NCBI GenBank assembly: GCA_002007465.1
Contig: LNAC01000348.1
Coordinates: 462,853-526,852, forward strand
DNA length: 64,000 nt
Direction: 5' to 3'
Source: Ailurus styani
Lineage: Eukaryota > Chordata > Mammalia > Carnivora > Ailuridae
Part shown: positions 55,509-64,000 of the stretch, piece by piece
Numbering within the stretch: the stretch's first letter is position 1
Layout: every line of letters begins with the position of its first letter
Notes under the pieces: model-generated
What the model saw: only the letters and a program-made list of their open reading frames with translations
Told to the model about the DNA's origin: nothing
The model's database searches: none
Program-made: the position numbers and the translations under genes

Positions 55509-56916
55509 TAACAAAACATAATGTTACATTTAGAGGTGGACATAAAATCTAATTGTATATACAAACCTCCATTCTTACATAGCTTTTGTGTTTAATTCCA
55601 GACTCTGTCACATTGATATTTTCTCTATACCAAGTCTAAATCAGATTATTTTAGTGATGGGCACTTTTAATATTTGAACGCTTTGTTTTAAATAAAATAA
55701 TTCAATTTTTCAATTTTCTGTCAGGCATCAGTGAAACATAGTTGACCTATTGTGCAAGATACAACAACTGACTGAATTAATTATAGATTGCAGGAATCAT
55801 ATTATTATAATCCATTAGACAATTACATTTTTCCTACTTTATTCCAAAGGTTGCACTTGCCATAACTTTTGACCACTTGATTAAATCTCATTTTGTTAAA
55901 GGGCATCCATTTCTTTCTGTTAACTCTAGGGAAATAATATTTGTAATCGTACTTTACATATTTTTATTAAAATGTATCAATAGACTTTAGATTTTACTCT
56001 TTTTTTCTATGAGGAACTAAATTTAGAACCTGGCATGGTTTAATACACTATGTTTCAAAATGTGTTAATTGGACTTCCATAGTAAGAACTATATTTTACT
56101 CTACAGCCTGATACACACTCATACTACAAGTGATGCACTGTCATGTTTTCTCTTCTGGTTTATTCCCCTTCATTTTTAGACACTAGGTTTGGCCCACTAA
56201 ATCAATTTTATAATCCACTGTGGATTTGCATCCTGCCTTCTGAGGAACACTGACACGGTGGGCAGAATAGTTGACTAACATTTGAAAGATTCATGTTCTA
56301 GTCTCAGGTCTGTCCATTTGTAATGGCTCCTCTCTTTAGGGATTTTAAAGCCCTTAACTTCTCACTGAAATGTCAAAATGAAAATCCCTATAATTTGGGA
56401 TCAAATTCTTTATCCACAGTTCCAAAATTTATAAACACTGAAAAAAAGGTTTATCATAACTCATTTGGCAGCAAAACATGACCTAATATTTAGAGCCCAT
56501 ACTATTCATCGCCCATGGTAGAAATACAGTTTCTCTGGAGAAATATTCATGTTTTTGATTATGGAATGCTTCCCTGGCATGGGGAATGTTATAGAATGTA
56601 TGTTATTTGCTCTGAATTACCTTTATAAAATAAAAAAGTTTAAATCTGAATTCTGAAATATATCTGGCTCCAAGGATAGATGACCAAAAAGTCCAAAACA
56701 TCGCACTTAGATAATAGGGACTTTCTCCCATAAGTAGCTAAAGTAGTTAGCAGCAGATTTTAAGCAAATGAATACATTTTGTCTTTTTCATCAGTTTAGC
56801 TAATCTCTTTCATTTCAATTTCATCCCCAGACTCTCCTTAATACAAAAGGCGCCTTAGTTATTTTCTTGCCATAGCTTGTCATCTGGAAGAATCTTGTTA
56901 ATGAATGATACTTTTT

Positions 56917-57124
56917 TTTTTTTTAAAGATTTTATTTATTCATTTGACACAGAGAGAGAGATTACAAGTAGGCGGAGAGGCAGGCAGAGAGAGAGGAGGA
57001 GGCGGGCTCCCTGCAGAGCAGAGAGCCCGATGCGGGCCTCGATCCCAGGACCCTGGGATCATGACCTGAGCCGAAGGCAGCGGCTTTAACCCACTGAGCC
57101 ACCCAGNAGCCACCCAGGCGCCCC
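56917..57124 (-). mobile_element. CAN-SINE, antisense, young, near exon 12
   Basis: Exact 15-bp duplication tgaatgatacttttt at 56902-56916 and 57125-57139. It contains the N at 57107. On the + strand it offers a T-rich tract and 'cag' typical of the antisense SINE tail. Confidence 0.96.
57107..57107. other. Single-N assembly join 5
   Basis: The ten bases 'agccacccag' stand on both sides (57097-57106, 57108-57117), inside a SINE head. Confidence 0.9.
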
Positions 57125-57261
57125 TGAATGATACTTTTTAATGAACAGTATTTTCAATGAACACGTTCTATTCGGAGCCTTTAATTTTCCTCTTTGACAT
57201 TGATGGTCAAGAAAAAAGTGTTTCTCTTCACTTAAGTAATGTTTCTTTTTCTTGATTCTAA

Positions 57262-60168
<2,907 letters not shown>

Positions 60169-61060
60169 GGAATCTTCTGTGAAGAAACAGACAGAAAATG
60201 CAGTCTCTACTAGCGCAACAGTCATTCCAGCTCCAAACAATAAGGCAAGTACGTCTGTAGTGAAGACTTCTACTTTCAAAACTGAAGAGGAAGGGACTCT
60301 AGCCATTGAAAATAACAACAGAGGGTATCAAACTCAGAACAAAATGAATAACATGTTTGGGGAACAGGCTAAGCGAGAACCAGAGCTGGTGGGAGAGCCT
60401 TGGGCAGAAGGACACCCCAAAAAGAAGTGTATGAAAGACCTGGAAGAGAACAGTAAGATAAGGAAAGTGGAGAGGGAGGACTCTGTGGTCCAAAATTACT
60501 ATCAGAGGTATGCAGAGGAAAGGAATTTTGAAGAATCCAAAGCAGGATATCTAGAAAGGAAGGCCCTATCAGAAAGGCCAAGCAACATGGGACTTTGGTC
60601 AGCAGAGAATGAGACAAAGCAGCCTTCTTTTACAAAAACATTGGAACCCAGTCTTAGCCAAAAGTCAGTCTATCAAAACACAAATAGCAAGGAAAAGGAA
60701 AAGAAGACATCGGTAGTCACCCAGAAGGCATCAGCATGCAGCCATCTGACGCCAGGGACGGTCGGAGAGAAGCAGGCCGAAGCAACAGTCCAAGCCCAGG
60801 AAGAAGACAGAGCAGCCGTGTTCATTCAGAGCAAATTCCGGGGCTATAAGAGGAGGCAGCAATTAAGGAAGGACAGGACGTCTTCTTTTAAAAATCAAAA
60901 GATTGTTGAGACACCTACCGAAGTAACAAGGAATACTCAGAATCTATATTCCTACCCCACAAAACATGAGGAATCCTGTAACTTCAGGGCAAAGAATGAC
61001 AAAGACCCGAAAGCAGTTCTAGAGAAAGAAGCATGTGATTTGGCCAGCTTTTCAAAACAG
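60169..61060 (+). CDS. MYO3A: MYO3A window exon 13: large tail exon with third IQ motif
   Basis: 892 nt between 'tctacacag' and 'gtatgt', encoding 298 residues with the carried-in bases. It opens [16 protein letters not shown]. The composition is low in hydrophobics and rich in K, E, S, T and Q, so most of it is probably disordered. Near the end, at about 60812-60874, is a third [22 protein letters not shown]. It ends CDLASFSKQ at a good donor. The open frame goes on 13 codons into the intron to a stop (61100-61102), so the longest open frame overstates the exon. The tail differs far more from the human protein I remember than the motor does. The large size is typical of MYO3A and not of MYO3B. 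Confidence 0.94.
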
Positions 61061-61699
61061 GTATGTAAACAAAGAGATTTCTTTACTAGTAAGAATCTCT
61101 AGGAACTACACAGTAACTGCACTAAACCTATAGTTCACAAACAACTGATACAGTTTCATCTGTTTTTGTGAAACTGCAAACCTCTCTCATAATGTCTCAA
61201 GGGTTTTGCTATTCAAATAGCCATAATTTTTTAAAACAATGTCATAAGAAATATGTAAGTGTCATAAGAAATAATGTAAGGTATGATAGAAGTCTTATAT
61301 AGTAAGGAGACTAGAAGTCATCAGTTTATACAGCTTACTAAAGTGTTGGCATTTGACAATGCAAATTTCCATATACAAGATCTTTCATTATAGCCAAAAA
61401 AAAAAAAATAAGTTTAATAAATCCGCTGAAGTCTATGCTCTTTCTGCCCCAAATTTTGAGTAGACATCACAAGGTGTCAAAATTAGGCTTGTAGCCATAC
61501 TCAGACATATGTGCAATGAAGACGAAAATCGACATGTTATGTCATGACAATGAGGAACCATAAAGAAAACCCACAAAGAAAGATTCCCTGTTGGAGAATA
61601 TCTTCTGCCATGAGTAGGCATGTTTCTAGTTTCTAGAAGGGGTTAGGTGTCTTTAGGGCTTCTCATGGGGTGTGTGTATAGAACACTGGTAAATCAGTA

Positions 61700-61860
61700 C
61701 TCTGGAGGGAGACCACGGCGAGCAGCTCCTGGAAATGTCAATTCCAGATCTTGCTTTCTATCTAGGTCATTGACCTTAAGTAAATCACTTTGTGTGTGGG
61801 TACCTTTATTTTCTCTTATATAAAGTAAAGGATTTTTAACTAGATGACCTCTAAAATGCA
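61700..61860 (+). mobile_element. MIR fragment
   Basis: 'ggtcattgaccttaagtaaatcactttgtg' and 'ataaagtaaaggatttttaactagatgacctctaaaatgc' follow the MIR 3' half. Confidence 0.6.
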
Positions 61861-61928
61861 TATTATAAGTTAATATGCATTACCAGAATAGTCAATAGCA
61901 TATAAAATCATGGAAGAAATAGTATTAG

Positions 61929-62040
61929 GGGCACCTGGGTGGCTCAGTCGGTTAAGTGTCTGACTCTTGATCTCAGGTCAGATCTTGATCTCAGGGTTGT
62001 GAGCCCTGCATCAGGGTCCATGCTGGGCATGGAGCTTACT
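61929..62040 (+). mobile_element. CAN-SINE, sense, truncated, with purine tail
   Basis: 'ggggcacctgggtggctcagtcggttaagtgtctgactcttgatctcagg' to 'catgctgggcatggagcttac'. Instead of a plain A tail it runs into the GGAA-type tract. Confidence 0.88.
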
Positions 62041-62196
62041 TTAAAGAGAGAAAGGAAGAGAGGGAAGGAGGGAGGGAAGGAGAGTGGGAGGGAGGGAGGA
62101 AGAAAGGAAGTGAGGGAGGGAGGGGGGAGGGAGAGGAGGAAGGAAGGAAGGAAGGAAGGAAGGAAGGAAGGAAGGAAGGAAGGAAGGAAAGAAGGA
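62041..62196 (+). repeat. 156-bp polypurine tract, (GGAA)n/(GGGA)n, with G-quadruplex motif
   Basis: Nearly pure A/G on the + strand, with three T (62041-62042 edge aside, at 62084 and 62111). The end is about eleven clean GGAA units (62140-62186). GGGAGGGAGGGGGGAGGG at 62114-62131 meets the usual four-run G-quadruplex pattern. Confidence 0.92.
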
Positions 62197-63116
62197 ATCT
62201 CATTGTGAGTTAGATCAAAGAGGGACTGCCTAACACTCATGGGTCCCTAAACTCTCTTTTTTGTCTCTGACAGTGAGTCCATGCAAAAGCACCATAGCTG
62301 CTCTTGGACCCCTGTTTCATGCTAGAGGTGTAGCCCAAACATCTCCAGCTTCTGGCTGTTCTAGAGATCTGCCAGCCCCTTCCCTGTTCTACTTTTTTTA
62401 AGTACATGGGAATAGAGAGTTTAAAATACATACGGTCTTTCTTTTCCTTGGTGCATACGTTTTCTCACACCAAAGACCAGACTGGAAATTCGAATCCTGA
62501 CCAGCTGTGTGTCAGAGATGTGGAGGGCATGCAGAATTTCCAAGCCATCACCCTGGAGCTGGCTAATAATGGCGCAGGAGTAGCTTCAGTGCTCCATGGG
62601 GACGAAGCTAGAGGCAGAAAAGCAGGAGCCCCACATGCAGCCCAGCAGGACAGTGTGGTAACAGAGCCCAGGGGCAGACCAGACGGAGGCAGAGGGGTGG
62701 GATGGAAAGAGAGGAGAGTGGCCTGAAGTGGGGCTGAGAACACTGGAAAGGAAAGGACGGGGCTAACACAATCCAAGGCAACAGAGGGTTTCTGCAGGCT
62801 AAATTGCTGCAGACTGATAGGGACAGAAGCCAGGTCTCAGGAACCCCAGGAGATGCTGATCAGGAAAGCTTTGCGTAGCATGACACCTTTGGCGATTTTA
62901 AATGGAAAATTTGAGATGCGCAAGTAGCACAAAGGGAGAGGAGGCTTGGTCAGGTGAGGACTTTTCTGGACCTTGGGTTTTCAGATGAGGGTCAGGATGG
63001 GTTCTAGAGAAAAGTCCCGGGGACTGTCAATCAGGCGTTTACCAGCCCCCAGGGTACCTGTGGAGCCCTGTGCATTCTATTCCTTGATTTAATCTGACAC
63101 ATGACCTTCTTTTTAG

Positions 63117-64000
<884 letters not shown>

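Larger units (their letters stand above)
61061..63116 (+). other. MYO3A: MYO3A intron, window exons 13-14
   Basis: 2 kb. A MIR-like piece (61700-61860), a sense SINE (61929-62040), then a 156-bp purine tract (62041-62196). The region 62490-63060 is GC-richer with open frames on both strands but nothing I can assign. Confidence 0.78.

Noticed and set aside
62465..62776. Paired open frames on both strands (106 and 103 codons)
   Set aside because: GC-richer composition lengthens frames on both strands. No splice join to MYO3A is needed: exon 13 (ends 61060, phase 0) joins exon 14 (starts 63117) directly.

Overview
This is a nuclear genomic window from a carnivoran mammal. It covers the middle and 3' part of one large gene, MYO3A (unconventional class III myosin), which reads along the + strand for the whole window. 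The evidence for Carnivora is the tRNA-Lys-derived CAN-SINE (SINEC) family: more than thirty copies start (or, in antisense, end) with the 'GCGCCTGGGTGGCTCAG' head and carry a CT-rich stretch and an AATAAATAAA-A(n) tail. The commonest young subtype here ('cagtgggttaaagcc...ctacttgtgatctctctctgtcaaataaat') is one I associate with mustelids (ferret, mink, otter). That assignment to family is inference.

Fourteen MYO3A exons can be placed to the base. All have AG acceptors and GT donors, and their phases join into one uninterrupted frame of 2,659 nt (886 codons plus one base). In order they encode: upper 50-kDa motor (5486-5612, 10168-10378); switch II and relay helix (13631-13778); lower 50-kDa (30817-30970, 32504-32592, 34493-34622); loop 2 (39919-39998, 40451-40528); the main actin-binding and SH-helix segment (44008-44213); converter (52916-53027); converter end plus first IQ (55320-55482); second IQ (57293-57416); a large 892-nt tail exon with a third IQ (60169-61060); and a further tail exon (63117-63261). 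The N-terminal kinase domain and first part of the motor lie before the window, and the C-terminal tail lies beyond it. The gene looks intact in this window.

The remaining ~61 kb is intron and intronic repeat. There are L1 fragments on both strands (notably 22473-25660 sense and 35095-38260 antisense, each carrying a younger SINE), a young antisense L1 3' end with clear target-site duplications (48148-48866), a 98-bp L1 3' tip (18119-18216), an L1 5'-UTR piece (51277-51440), ancient L2 and MIR fragments, MER5-type hAT relics, and simple repeats including a 156-bp purine tract with a G-quadruplex motif (62041-62196).

Five single-N positions (26670, 29321, 42394, 42691, 57107) each separate near-identical direct copies. 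They look like assembly joins rather than biology. I found no CRISPR, operon, viral gene or other gene, and no credible new biological system. The points worth a second look are nested repeat insertions, the assembly joins, SINEs close to exons, and lineage changes in MYO3A itself.
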